Under the pieces are notes generated by a model, which saw only the letters and a program-made list of their open reading frames with translations, searched no databases and was not told the DNA's origin. From NCBI GenBank assembly GCA_002399235.1, contig DHDH01000026.1, positions 7,507 through 28,025 on the forward strand: a stretch of DNA of 20,519 nucleotides, read 5' to 3'. Origin of the DNA: Firmicutes bacterium UBA4881. GTDB lineage: Bacteria > Bacillota > DTU065. The number at the start of each line of letters is the position of its first letter. Position 1 is the stretch's first letter. Below are positions 1-6,849 of this stretch, one piece after another. The translations under genes and the position numbers were made by a program.

Positions 1-1158
1 AAACCACATAAGATCGTGATTAAAACTAATGTCTCTTTGATTAACAGACGTTTAGGTATTGATCTTGCAGCAGATAAAATGGCAGCTATCTTGGAAGCTG
101 TTGGTATTAAGGTTGAACTAAATGGTGATGAGTTAGTAGCAGAGGTGCCAAGTTATAGACGGGATATTGAAGGGGAGATGGATCTAGCTGAAGAAGTAGC
201 TAGAATATATGGTTTAGACAACATCCCGCTTACTATCCCCAAAGGGAATTTAGATTCCAAAGGCCTAACCTCTTTGCAGAGTGTAGAGAGAATTACCGCT
301 AGGGAATTAGCAAGCCAAGGGTTGTCTGAAATCATCACCTACAGCTTTTTATCAGAAAAGAAGTTGGCTGGTTTACCAGGAGAGCCAGTCTATATCGCTA
401 ATCCTTTAAGCGAGGAGCAAGCGGTATTAAGAACTAGTATGTTACCTAGTCTTTTACAAGCTGTGCAAAACAATCTTAACCGCCAAGAAAAGGATCTAGC
501 TTTCTTTGAAATTGCTAGAACCTATGAGAAGAATAGTGAACACTTGCCAAAAGAGATAAGAATGATCGCGATGGTCTTAACTGGTCGTATTGCTGATCAT
601 TTTGATGCTAAAGGTAAAGCTACCGATTTTTATGATTTAAAAGGTGTTGTTGAGAACTTAGCTACTAGATTAAATCTAGAACTAAACTATGTACCAAGTA
701 TGAGATCTAAAATGCATCCAGGTAGAACCGCTGATATTATGCTCCAAAATGAAGTTATTGGCTATATTGGTCAGGTGCATCCAGATGAAATGGAACAACC
801 TGTCTATTATGCTGAACTTCTTGTCGAACCCTTAACAAAAGGGCTATCTAAAGTTCCAGTTTATAAGGCTTTAACGCGTTTCCCTGCTGTGTTAAGAGAC
901 CTGGCTTTAGTTGGTCCGAAAGCTATTTCGGCAAGTTATGTTAAGAAAGCTATTGAAGAAGCAGGAGGAACGCATCTAAGAAGTGTAGAACTGTTTGATA
1001 TGTACACAGGTCCTCAAGTTGGCGAAGGTAATCGTTCCTTAGCCTATGCTCTAGTTTTCCAGAGCGAAGAGAAGACCTTGACAGATGCGGAAATTGATGA
1101 CTTCCTGCAAAGAATATGCAACAAAATGGCTGAGCTTGGGTTTACCATCCGCAGTTAA
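1..1158 (+). CDS. pheT: Phenylalanine--tRNA ligase beta subunit, 3' part (5' end outside window)
   Basis: The reading frame is open from base 1, so the gene is cut by the window edge; the GTG at 16 is internal. 385 residues are visible, roughly the C-terminal half of a bacterial PheT (about 790-800 aa). PheT pairs with PheS in a cytoplasmic alpha2beta2 enzyme that charges tRNA-Phe. From the N-terminus there is a B5-like DNA-binding-type domain (around residues 8-75, with PSYRRDIEGEMDLAEEVAR), the catalytic-like core (PLSEEQAVLRTSMLPSLL, then FEIARTY), and a C-terminal anticodon-binding FDX-ACB domain from about residue 290 (FPAVLRDLALV, ending GFTIRS). In Bacillota pheT often precedes zapA, cvpA and polX, as here. 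Family identification is very secure; the missing N-terminal part cannot be judged. Confidence 0.96.
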   Translation, partial: KPHKIVIKTNVSLINRRLGIDLAADKMAAILEAVGIKVELNGDELVAEVPSYRRDIEGEMDLAEEVARIYGLDNIPLTIPKGNLDSKGLTSLQSVERITARELASQGLSEIITYSFLSEKKLAGLPGEPVYIANPLSEEQAVLRTSMLPSLLQAVQNNLNRQEKDLAFFEIARTYEKNSEHLPKEIRMIAMVLTGRIADHFDAKGKATDFYDLKGVVENLATRLNLELNYVPSMRSKMHPGRTADIMLQNEVIGYIGQVHPDEMEQPVYYAELLVEPLTKGLSKVPVYKALTRFPAVLRDLALVGPKAISASYVKKAIEEAGGTHLRSVELFDMYTGPQVGEGNRSLAYALVFQSEEKTLTDAEIDDFLQRICNKMAELGFTIRS

Positions 1159-1162
1159 TTTA

Positions 1163-1205
1163 AGCCCTATGCAGGAAGAAAAGGCTTTATGCCCTGCATA
1201 GGGCT
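1163..1205 (+). terminator. Hairpin after pheT, probable weak terminator
   Basis: A perfect 13-bp inverted repeat, AGCCCTATGCAGG (1163-1175) and CCTGCATAGGGCT (1193-1205), with a 17-base loop lies between the pheT stop and the zapA SD. It is followed by ATTTATAT, not a clean T-run, so it may terminate only partially, leaving read-through into zapA, or act as a processing or stability hairpin. Confidence 0.6.
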
Positions 1206-1225
1206 ATTTATATGGGGGTGAGAGC

Positions 1226-1489
1226 ATGGCCGAGAATATTAGTAGGGTAAAAATACGTTTAATGGGAAAAGATTATAGTGTAAAAGCCGATCAGCCTGCA
1301 CATAAGATTGAGGCTATGGCCAAAGAATTAGATGCGACATTGACCTCGCTCTCAAAGAAATATTGTCATCTTTCAAATACTGATATTGCACTTTTAGCAG
1401 CGATGTCTTTAATGGAAGAAGTGAATAAACTTAGGGATGAAAAAAAGGAGCTTTGGGAATTATTAGGAGAAGCGACCAGAAAAGAATAA
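1226..1489 (+). CDS. zapA: Cell division protein ZapA
   Basis: 87 aa, the usual size for Gram-positive ZapA. ZapA is a cytoplasmic FtsZ-associated protein that promotes FtsZ bundling at the division ring. The N-terminal part (ISRVKIRLMGKDYSVK) matches the beta-strand head domain. The rest is helical, with the NTDIALLAAMSLMEE region and a lysine/glutamate-rich C-terminal helix expected to form the dimeric coiled coil. The ATG at 1226 is preceded by GGGGGTGAGAG. cvpA follows 40 bases after the stop, and zapA-cvpA-polX is a familiar order in Bacillota, which supports the call. Confidence 0.93.
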   Translation: MAENISRVKIRLMGKDYSVKADQPAHKIEAMAKELDATLTSLSKKYCHLSNTDIALLAAMSLMEEVNKLRDEKKELWELLGEATRKE

Positions 1490-1528
1490 CTTTTGGATTA
1501 ACCAGATGGGAGGGATTAGGGGCCAGAA

Positions 1529-2098
1529 GTGGCTATTGCTATGAGAAATTGGCTAGATATCTTCATTATTGTTCTTTGCATTTATGCCATCTGGAAAGGA
1601 TATGTCAGAGGATTTTTAAGAGAGATCTTAGAGATTGTGGGTATAATTGTCGCCTTAATGGTTGCTAATCGATACTCACCTCAATTTGCGACTTATCTTG
1701 TAGATAATTGGGCTCTACCAAAAAATCTAGCAGCTGTGTTAGCTTATGCCCTGATCTTAGTTGGTATAGGCATTATCACTCAAGTCGTTGCTTATATAGT
1801 CAGTTCATTTACTCAAGATGGTGTCTTAGGTGTAGTTGATTCAGCTATGGGTGGCTTCTTCTCTTTGGCAAAGCTGATTATAATACTAGTGATTGTACTT
1901 AATTTAGTGGTTTTGGCACCATTTGAGTTTTTACGAGAACCTGTGATTAAATCCCAATGGGCTCAATATATACTAGGTTTAACTCCAGGTATTTACGATT
2001 TCATGATGAAGAATTTTCCTTCCCAATGGGGTGAACAGATGAAGCCATTTCGCGAAAGATACGTAGTTCCTGAGTCAGAGCCCCAGAGGAGGATATAG
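1529..2098 (+). CDS. cvpA: CvpA family membrane protein
   Basis: 189 aa integral membrane protein of the CvpA family, named for a colicin V production protein; its exact role in Gram-positives is not settled. Several hydrophobic segments are visible: about residues 8-24, 32-50, 66-90 and 104-128. The family-type start is WLDIFIIVLCIYAIWKGYVRG, followed by FLREILEIVG. The GTG at 1529 is chosen because AGGGG lies 6-7 bases upstream; the ATG at 1541 (MRNWLD) is an alternative and would cost four residues. The stop is followed after two bases by the polX GTG, so the genes should be co-transcribed. The hydrophilic tail has no recognised motif. Confidence 0.9.
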   Translation: MAIAMRNWLDIFIIVLCIYAIWKGYVRGFLREILEIVGIIVALMVANRYSPQFATYLVDNWALPKNLAAVLAYALILVGIGIITQVVAYIVSSFTQDGVLGVVDSAMGGFFSLAKLIIILVIVLNLVVLAPFEFLREPVIKSQWAQYILGLTPGIYDFMMKNFPSQWGEQMKPFRERYVVPESEPQRRI

Positions 2099-2100
2099 TA

Positions 2101-3729
2101 GTGTTTGCACGCAACTTGCAGATAGCAAACGAGCTAGAACAATTAGCTTTACTTTTAGAGATCGATGAAGCTAATGTATTTAAAATTAGAGCCTATAAAG
2201 AAGCTAGTAGGGTGATTCGTTCTTTTGAATCACCCCTTAGCTCTATAGTTCAATTAGATGGTATTAAAGGTATTGGGCCAGGGATTAAAGGGGTAGTAGA
2301 CAGTATTATTAAAGGTGAAGAACCTGAGGAATTGAAAAAAATGAGGAAAAAAATTCCGCCAAGTCTACTAGAGATTGCAAGACTCCCTGGTATCGGTCCC
2401 AAGAGTTTAAAAACTTTGTGGCAAAATGATATTTTGGATCTAGAAACATTAGAACGTAAAGCGAAAGAACACCAACTCCGGGATTTACCTGGTTTTGGCG
2501 CTAAGTCCGAGTTTAAAATACTTTCTGATTTAGAACTATATAGAGGACACAAAGATCTCTATGTAGGTGGCGAAGCTTTGGAAGTAGCTTTAGCCCTTAA
2601 AGAGAAACTTTTGGAGTTTAACGAAGTAGGAAGAGTAGAAATAACCGGCGAATTACGGCGTTACGAGCCACTAGTTTCCCAAATAGAACTGTTAGTGGAG
2701 AAAAAGCCGGGACTAAACGAAAAATTATTGCTTGAATCCCTGGGAATTATTGAGAAAGATGGCAAGATGTATCTAATAGCAGGTTATAGGGTACAGCTAC
2801 ATTTTGTGGCTCCAGAAAACTTTGGTAGCGAACTACTAAAAACTACGGGCCCTGGGGAGTTTGTCGGTCACTTTAGGGAAGTTTCTAGCGAGGATGAAGA
2901 AGAAAAGGTATTTATCTCTGCTAACTATAACTTTGTGCCTGCTGAGTTAAGACATGCAAAAAAAGCTTTGAATTTTCTCTCTGAAGAGTTACCTCAATTG
3001 GTGGAGTTAGCTGATATTAAAGGCGATCTCCATATGCATAGTCGTTATTCTGATGGTGCTGTTACTATTAATGAGATGGCAAGTAGTGCAAAGTCTCTTG
3101 GTTATCAATATATTGCCATCTGCGACCATTCTCGTTCTTTAACTATAGCTAGGGGTCTGACCCCAGAAAGACTAGCTGAACAGGGTAGAGAGATTGAAAA
3201 ACTTAATGAAGAACTAGAGATTAAGATATTTAAAGGAACAGAAGTTGATATTTTAAAAGATGGTTCTTTAGACTTTCCTGAGGAAACACTAGCTAAACTA
3301 GACTGGGTTATTGCCTCTATTCATTCTAATTTTAAAATGGCTAAGTCAGAGATGACCCAAAGATTAATTAAAGCGATCGAAAATCCCTATGTTAGGGCTA
3401 TTGGTCATATCTCAGGACGTTTGTTAGCCAAAAGAAGTGGTTATGAGTTTTTGTGGGACGAGATCTTAAAAGCCTGTAAAGATACAGGTACAGTTTTAGA
3501 GATTAATGCTACTCCTGATCGCTTGGATGTTCCTTGGGAGATGTTAGAAGCCTGTCTCGAATCGGGAGTAAAAATTGTGATTAACACTGATGCCCATTCT
3601 CCCCAAGGTCTTAGAAATATGATCTGGGGTGTAATGACAGCTAGACGCGGTTTAGTTCCTAAAGAACAGATAATAAATACCTATTCTCTAGAAGACTTTA
3701 CGGAATGGTTAAAACACAAAAAAGCTTAG
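2101..3729 (+). CDS. polX: PolX-family protein: degenerate polymerase X core plus intact PHP phosphoesterase
   Basis: 542 aa; bacterial PolX is about 570. An N-terminal 8-kDa-like domain carries helix-hairpin-helix turns (GIKGIGPGIK 54-63, LPGIGPKSL 95-103, LPGFGAKSE 129-137). It is followed by the polymerase region and a C-terminal PHP domain (about 305-542). All nine expected PHP metal ligands are visible: H311, H313, D318, H343, E381, H408, H436, D497 and H499. The polymerase site is not intact. The GS-x-RR motif reads GELRR (183-187). The paired catalytic aspartates, normally D-x-D, read Q194-I-E196. The third aspartate is Q232 in VQL. The thumb region after TGPGEF is also shortened. I infer a nuclease or phosphoesterase (3'-5' exonuclease or AP-site role) with no nucleotide addition. 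Start GTG 2101 has GAGGAGGA upstream. mutS2, a frequent next neighbour, is not here. Confidence 0.9.
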   Translation: MFARNLQIANELEQLALLLEIDEANVFKIRAYKEASRVIRSFESPLSSIVQLDGIKGIGPGIKGVVDSIIKGEEPEELKKMRKKIPPSLLEIARLPGIGPKSLKTLWQNDILDLETLERKAKEHQLRDLPGFGAKSEFKILSDLELYRGHKDLYVGGEALEVALALKEKLLEFNEVGRVEITGELRRYEPLVSQIELLVEKKPGLNEKLLLESLGIIEKDGKMYLIAGYRVQLHFVAPENFGSELLKTTGPGEFVGHFREVSSEDEEEKVFISANYNFVPAELRHAKKALNFLSEELPQLVELADIKGDLHMHSRYSDGAVTINEMASSAKSLGYQYIAICDHSRSLTIARGLTPERLAEQGREIEKLNEELEIKIFKGTEVDILKDGSLDFPEETLAKLDWVIASIHSNFKMAKSEMTQRLIKAIENPYVRAIGHISGRLLAKRSGYEFLWDEILKACKDTGTVLEINATPDRLDVPWEMLEACLESGVKIVINTDAHSPQGLRNMIWGVMTARRGLVPKEQIINTYSLEDFTEWLKHKKA

Positions 3730-3756
3730 GAAGGATTAATCCCCCTTCCTTTTTTT
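3728..3756 (+). terminator. Rho-independent terminator after polX
   Basis: AGGAAGG (3728-3734) and CCTTCCT (3744-3750) form a 7-bp stem with a 9-base loop, followed by a run of T to 3756. The stem begins inside the polX stop codon. It closes the pheT/zapA/cvpA/polX unit. Confidence 0.72.
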
Positions 3757-3768
3757 ACACTAAAGTCT

Positions 3769-3794
3769 TATACTGTAAGTGAAAAATATTTTCA
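3769..3794 (+). promoter_or_regulatory. Candidate Fur-family operator and -10 element before znuC
   Basis: A near-perfect 7-1-7 inverted repeat, TGAAAAATATTTTCA (3780-3794, one mismatched pair), has the geometry of Fur/Zur/PerR boxes. It lies directly downstream of TATACT (3769-3774), a possible -10, so a bound repressor would cover the transcription start. No good -35 is visible at normal spacing. A zur-like gene at the end of the same operon makes autoregulated zinc repression plausible. The half-site differs from the Bacillus Zur consensus, so this is a candidate only. Confidence 0.38.
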
Positions 3795-3840
3795 TTTAGC
3801 ATGTCGTTCTACTAGCTTATTTTTGAAGGGTTTGATTGGT

Positions 3841-4548
3841 TTGCTACAAAAAAACTTATTAGTAATGAATAAGGTAACTGCAGGTTACCCAGGGCACCTA
3901 GCTCTAAAAGATATAACTTTCCAGGTAGATGCGGGGGAAGCTATAGCCATTGTAGGTCCTAATGGTGGTGGTAAAAGTACCCTACTGAAGGTAATAATGG
4001 GCCTTTTAACACCTTTTTCAGGTGAGGTTCTCATCTTAGGAGAAAATCCTTACAAAAACCGTTTGGTAAAAAGAGCAATTGCCTATTTGCCTCAGCAAAG
4101 TGCTATAAATCCTCACTTTCCTGCCTTGATTGAAGATATTGTGCAACTTGGTCTTTATAGTGAAATTGGTCTCCTAAAACCAGTAGATAAAAGCCATCAA
4201 AAACGTATTCATGAAGCTTTAGATGAAGTAGATATGCTTGGTATGTTAGGTGAGCCTTATGAACATCTTTCGGGAGGTCAAAAACAAAGGGTCTTAATTG
4301 CGAGAGCGCTAGTGAGCAAACCTCAATTATTATTACTAGATGAACCAACAACAGGGCTTGATCTGCCTTCTCAAAAGGGTATTTTGCAGATAGTCAAAAA
4401 CCTCACAGTTGCAGATAAATTAACTGTGATAGCAGTAACTCATGATCAGTTCTTTTTGAAAAACTGGGCAGAACGTATATTGCGTATTGAGCAAGTACTA
4501 TCATTTAATGGCACTGCTAATAGCTACTTTGAAAGGAGAGAAGATTAA
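3841..4548 (+). CDS. znuC: Zinc (metal) ABC transporter ATP-binding protein, ZnuC type
   Basis: 235 aa ATPase that would power metal import through the adjacent permease on the inner face of the membrane. Walker A is GPNGGGKST (39-47), the Q-loop is LPQQ (83-86), the ABC signature is LSGGQKQR (143-150), Walker B is LLLLDEP with catalytic E168, and the H-loop is H201; all are intact, so it should be active. The TTG at 3841 is chosen because GAAGGG (3825-3830) lies 10 bases upstream. A TTG at 3823 has no SD, and the ATG at 3865 would cut the first beta strand. The stop overlaps the znuB ATG by one base (TAATG). Zinc is inferred from the Fur-family gene in the same operon; a manganese or iron transporter of the same family is the alternative. 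Confidence 0.88.
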   Translation: MLQKNLLVMNKVTAGYPGHLALKDITFQVDAGEAIAIVGPNGGGKSTLLKVIMGLLTPFSGEVLILGENPYKNRLVKRAIAYLPQQSAINPHFPALIEDIVQLGLYSEIGLLKPVDKSHQKRIHEALDEVDMLGMLGEPYEHLSGGQKQRVLIARALVSKPQLLLLDEPTTGLDLPSQKGILQIVKNLTVADKLTVIAVTHDQFFLKNWAERILRIEQVLSFNGTANSYFERRED

Positions 4549-5387
4549 TGTTAGCAATTTTCGAATATACCTTTCTCTGGCGTTCATTAGCAGCAGCTGT
4601 ATTAATTGGCAGTCTGTGCTCTTTCTTAGGTGTCTTTGTAGTTTTAAAAGGGTTATCTTTTGTGGGAGCAGGTATTGCGCATGGAGCCTTCGCTGGTGTA
4701 GCTTTAGCTTTTTTAATTGGAGCTAACCCTTTTATGATGGGCTTACTTTTTTCGCTTATTATGGTTTGGTTAATTGGAATTTCATCGAGGAAAGGTAACC
4801 TTAATGTTGATGCTTCAACAGGAATTCTCTTTGCAGTAACGATGGCTCTCGCTGTCTTGTTTATCGGTATGATGAGGCAGTACAACACTGAACTTTTTGG
4901 ATTTTTATTTGGCAATATCTTAGCTGTATCAGGACAGGATCTATACTATATGGGTTTGGTGGTTATTGGCGTCTTTACAGTATTAATCCTTGGCTATCGA
5001 GCCTTTTATTACTGGGCTTTTGACGAAACCATGGCTCAAGCTTCGGGTATCCCCCTGCCTCAGATCTTCTTTCTTTTTCTCAGTCTCTTAGCGGTTTCCA
5101 TTGTGGCTTCATTGAAAGTAGTGGGTGAATTGTTGGTTACAGCCTTTATGGTAATACCAGCATCTAGTGCTTATCAATTAACCTATTCGCTTAGACGGAT
5201 GATCGTTATTAGTATCTTCTTAGGAGCGTTAGCTTCTTTAGTAGGGTTAATTATCTCGTTTGTATGGGATGTACCCTCAGGAGCAAGTATTGTGCTAATC
5301 TTAGGGTTGGAGTTTTTACTTAGCACCCTCTTTTCACCTAAAAAGCGCCATTTCCGTCGTGGTAGAGGTGAGAAAATTGAAAGATAA
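4548..5387 (+). CDS. znuB: Zinc (metal) ABC transporter permease, ZnuB/ABC-3 family
   Basis: 279 aa polytopic membrane protein with about eight hydrophobic segments, a typical length for the ABC-3 permease family that imports Zn, Mn or Fe. Family landmarks are GAGIAHGAFAGVALAF near residue 40 (normally I-S-H-A in this place), ELFGFLFGNILAVS near 115-128, DETMAQASGIP near 158, and VGELLVTAFMVIPASSAY near 190-207. The C-terminus is strongly basic (SPKKRHFRRGRGEKIER) and should be cytoplasmic. Its ATG overlaps the znuC stop, and its 3' end overlaps the start of zur, so the three genes should be translationally coupled. No znuA-like binding protein gene is present beside it. Confidence 0.9.
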   Translation: MLAIFEYTFLWRSLAAAVLIGSLCSFLGVFVVLKGLSFVGAGIAHGAFAGVALAFLIGANPFMMGLLFSLIMVWLIGISSRKGNLNVDASTGILFAVTMALAVLFIGMMRQYNTELFGFLFGNILAVSGQDLYYMGLVVIGVFTVLILGYRAFYYWAFDETMAQASGIPLPQIFFLFLSLLAVSIVASLKVVGELLVTAFMVIPASSAYQLTYSLRRMIVISIFLGALASLVGLIISFVWDVPSGASIVLILGLEFLLSTLFSPKKRHFRRGRGEKIER

Positions 5388-5781
5388 AGCAACTATCAAA
5401 AAAGCTGGTTATAAAATAACTGGTCCTAGGCAATTGGTTTTAGATTTTTTAAAAAGTGGTGAGCATTATACAGCGAAAGAGATCTATGAAGGTTTAGAGA
5501 AGACATTAGGCCTCACTACTGTCTATAGAACGCTAGAGATTCTAACTGAGCTAGGTATTGTTGAGACAATTGCCTTAACCGATGGCTCCTTACGGTATGA
5601 ATATGTGTTAGGGAAAAAACATCATCACCATCTTGTTTGTACTGGTTGTGGTGATATCTGTGAACTTGATGGTTGTGCTATAAAAGATTTAGAAGAGAAA
5701 GTTGCTAAGCAAACCGCTTATGTTATTTCTGGGCATGCATTAGAGTTATATGGATTGTGTCCTAGGTGCCAAAAAAAATAA
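5377..5781 (+). CDS. zur: Fur-family metalloregulator, probably Zur
   Basis: 134 aa, typical for the Fur family of dimeric metal-responsive DNA-binding repressors. The N-terminal winged helix contains ITGPRQLVLDFL (14-25) and the recognition-helix pattern LTTVYRTLEIL (46-56). The C-terminal dimerisation half has a histidine cluster, H82-H85, and two CxxC pairs, C88/C91 and C128/C131, for the structural zinc. The TTG at 5377 is chosen because GAGGTGAG sits 5 bases upstream; the in-frame GTG at 5359 has no comparable SD. The gene overlaps the end of znuB by 11 bases. The neighbours make a zinc sensor most likely; Fur or PerR specificity cannot be excluded by sequence alone. Confidence 0.85.
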   Translation: MKDKATIKKAGYKITGPRQLVLDFLKSGEHYTAKEIYEGLEKTLGLTTVYRTLEILTELGIVETIALTDGSLRYEYVLGKKHHHHLVCTGCGDICELDGCAIKDLEEKVAKQTAYVISGHALELYGLCPRCQKK

Positions 5782-5833
5782 CTTATATAAAGATGATCTC
5801 TGGATTAGCAGGGATCATCTTTAGAATAAGTTA
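5779..5833 (+). terminator. Long hairpin after zur
   Basis: An imperfect inverted repeat spans 55 bases. The inner stem is TAAAGATGATC (5788-5798) with GATCATCTTTA (5813-5823), extended by two further pairs, and the outer arms are TAACTTAT (5779-5786) and ATAAGTTA (5826-5833). No T-run follows. It may stop transcription from the zinc operon inefficiently or protect the 3' end of the message. Confidence 0.5.
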
Positions 5834-5954
5834 CTGAAATTAAGCCTATTTTTTGGGATGTATAATATTTCCGACTGTCCATACCTACCAAGCAGAATAT
5901 AACAGCAACTGGGGTTAAGATGAGACTTTGTTTATAGAAAAGATACTTATGATC
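5834..5954. other. Non-coding stretch between the zinc operon and the tRNA terminator
   Basis: No credible ORF, tRNA or repeat was found. A TATAAT at 5861-5866 has no convincing -35 and no gene downstream on that strand. Confidence 0.5.
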
Positions 5955-5982
5955 AAAAAAGCCTACCTAAGAAGGTAGGCTT
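5955..5982 (-). terminator. Rho-independent terminator of tRNA-Ala (minus strand)
   Basis: On the minus strand AAGCCTACC, a 6-base loop, and GGTAGGCTT form a perfect 9-bp stem (5959-5967 with 5974-5982), followed by four more T's. It lies about 50 bases past the tRNA 3' end and fits only minus-strand transcription. Confidence 0.85.
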
Positions 5983-6034
5983 AAACAGGCAATAAATTAG
6001 AATATGAGACAATATAGCAAACTAAATAGAGAAA

Positions 6035-6110
6035 TGGTGGAGGTGAGCGGGATCGAACCGCCGACCTCTAACTTGCGAAGCTAGCGCTCTCCCAACTGAG
6101 CTACACCCCC
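6035..6110 (-). tRNA. tRNA-Ala, anticodon CGC
   Basis: The reverse complement folds into a complete 76-nt cloverleaf with encoded CCA. The acceptor stem GGGGGTG/CACCTCC contains the G3-U70 wobble that is the alanine identity element. The D-stem is GCTC/GAGC, the anticodon stem CTAGC/GTTAG, the loop TTCGCAA with anticodon CGC (bases 6075-6077), the T-arm GGCGG TTCGATC CCGCT, and the discriminator A. It reads GCG codons. It is a lone tRNA gene with its own promoter and terminator and the only minus-strand gene in the window. Confidence 0.97.
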
Positions 6111-6121
6111 ACATCGATTAA

Positions 6122-6150
6122 ATTATAGCACTGTGGTAATGACCAGGCAA
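6122..6150 (-). promoter_or_regulatory. Promoter of tRNA-Ala (minus strand)
   Basis: Read on the minus strand: TTGCCT (6145-6150), 17-base spacer, TATAAT (6122-6127), with an extended TGC just before the -10. The -10 ends 11 bases before the tRNA 5' end. Confidence 0.85.
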
Positions 6151-6430
6151 GCTAGAAGATACGGTAAGCTATTAAGGTTAATCGCTATAATAACGGTTTT
6201 TGCCAGAATTAGCTATAACACAGTAGCTTAACCTAGAAAAATTGTTTATAGGTAACAGTTTCAAGCCTGGTGTTGCGCTTTATAACATGGAAACTTGCAA
6301 TGTCATTTTAATAATGTTTTATTGATTAAAAATGCCTTTTTTAGGTTACAATACAGAAAGCCGAAATGTGCTTTACAGCAAAAAGAGCTATTTTAACAAA
6401 AAATCAAAGTAAAAATAAAGCATTAGTATA
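6151..6430. other. AT-rich non-coding stretch
   Basis: No ORF or RNA gene could be supported. There are isolated TATAAT-like (6186-6191) and TACAAT (6347-6352) hexamers, but no well-spaced -35 partner. Confidence 0.5.
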
Positions 6431-6459
6431 TTGATTTATTAACAAGCTACTGTTATAAT
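6431..6459 (+). promoter_or_regulatory. Promoter of the zinc-ribbon gene
   Basis: TTGATT (6431-6436), 17-base spacer, TATAAT (6454-6459), with an extended TGT immediately before the -10. Transcription would start near 6466, giving a leader of about 58 bases. Confidence 0.75.
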
Positions 6460-6495
6460 TAAAGAACGCTGGTGTATAGCACAGGCGCAATATTC

Positions 6496-6517
6496 AAGGT
6501 AGTTACCTTTAGGAGGT
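6496..6517 (+). promoter_or_regulatory. Leader with two mutually exclusive small hairpins at the SD
   Basis: AAGGT (6496-6500) can pair with ACCTT (6505-6509). Alternatively ACCT (6505-6508) can pair with AGGT (6514-6517), which is part of the SD AGGAGGT (6511-6517). The stems share bases, so only one can form. They are short and may be chance. Confidence 0.25.
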
Positions 6518-6523
6518 CACTTA

Positions 6524-6811
6524 ATGTATCAGGACATTAATTTAACATGTCGTGACTGTGGCAAGACATTCGTCTTCACAGCAGGTGAGCAGGAGTTTTA
6601 TGCTGAGAAGGGTTTTGCCAACAAACCAACCCGTTGCCCAGATTGCCGTAAAGCAATGAAAGCATCAAGAGGCAATGATGGTGGCAGAAATAGTGAGAGA
6701 ACAATGTACAGTGCTACTTGTGCCGAGTGCGGTGCTGAAACTCAGGTTCCATTCAAGCCAAGAGGTGACCGTCCGGTTTATTGCAGCAAGTGCTTCGAAA
6801 ACCACAGATAA
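6524..6811 (+). CDS. Small protein with four CxxC zinc knuckles
   Basis: 95 aa soluble protein with two zinc-ribbon-like halves. The first has C9-x2-C12 and C38-x2-C41 (TCRDCGKTF, then TRCPDCR), resembling the probable zinc-ribbon family known as zf-trcl. The second has C66-x2-C69 and C87-x2-C90 (ATCAECGAE, then YCSKCFENHR), resembling the CxxC-x17-CxxC family. A glycine- and arginine-rich linker (about 47-60) joins them. Such proteins are common in Bacillota; their function is not established and nucleic-acid binding is only a guess. The ATG has a strong AGGAGGT 6 bases upstream. It is monocistronic, with its own promoter and a strong terminator. It lies near the zinc operon, but no regulatory link is shown. 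Confidence 0.88.
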   Translation: MYQDINLTCRDCGKTFVFTAGEQEFYAEKGFANKPTRCPDCRKAMKASRGNDGGRNSERTMYSATCAECGAETQVPFKPRGDRPVYCSKCFENHR

Positions 6812-6818
6812 GAAAAAT

Positions 6819-6849
6819 AAGGCCTTAGCTTTGCTAAGGCTTTTTTTTT
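6819..6849 (+). terminator. Rho-independent terminator after the zinc-ribbon gene
   Basis: CCTTAGC (6823-6829), loop TTT, GCTAAGG (6833-6839), with additional outer pairs and a 9-base T-run (6841-6849). Confidence 0.93.

Noticed and set aside
4517..4915. 132-codon minus-strand ORF over znuC/znuB
   Set aside because: It is a shadow of the permease gene, with low-complexity composition and no SD or promoter.
5861..5866. TATAAT hexamer downstream of zur
   Set aside because: No -35 at workable spacing and no gene or RNA downstream on that strand before the antisense tRNA.
6186..6191. TATAAT on the + strand between the tRNA and the zinc-ribbon gene
   Set aside because: The region 17 bases upstream is GGTAAG, and a much better promoter lies nearer the gene at 6431-6459.
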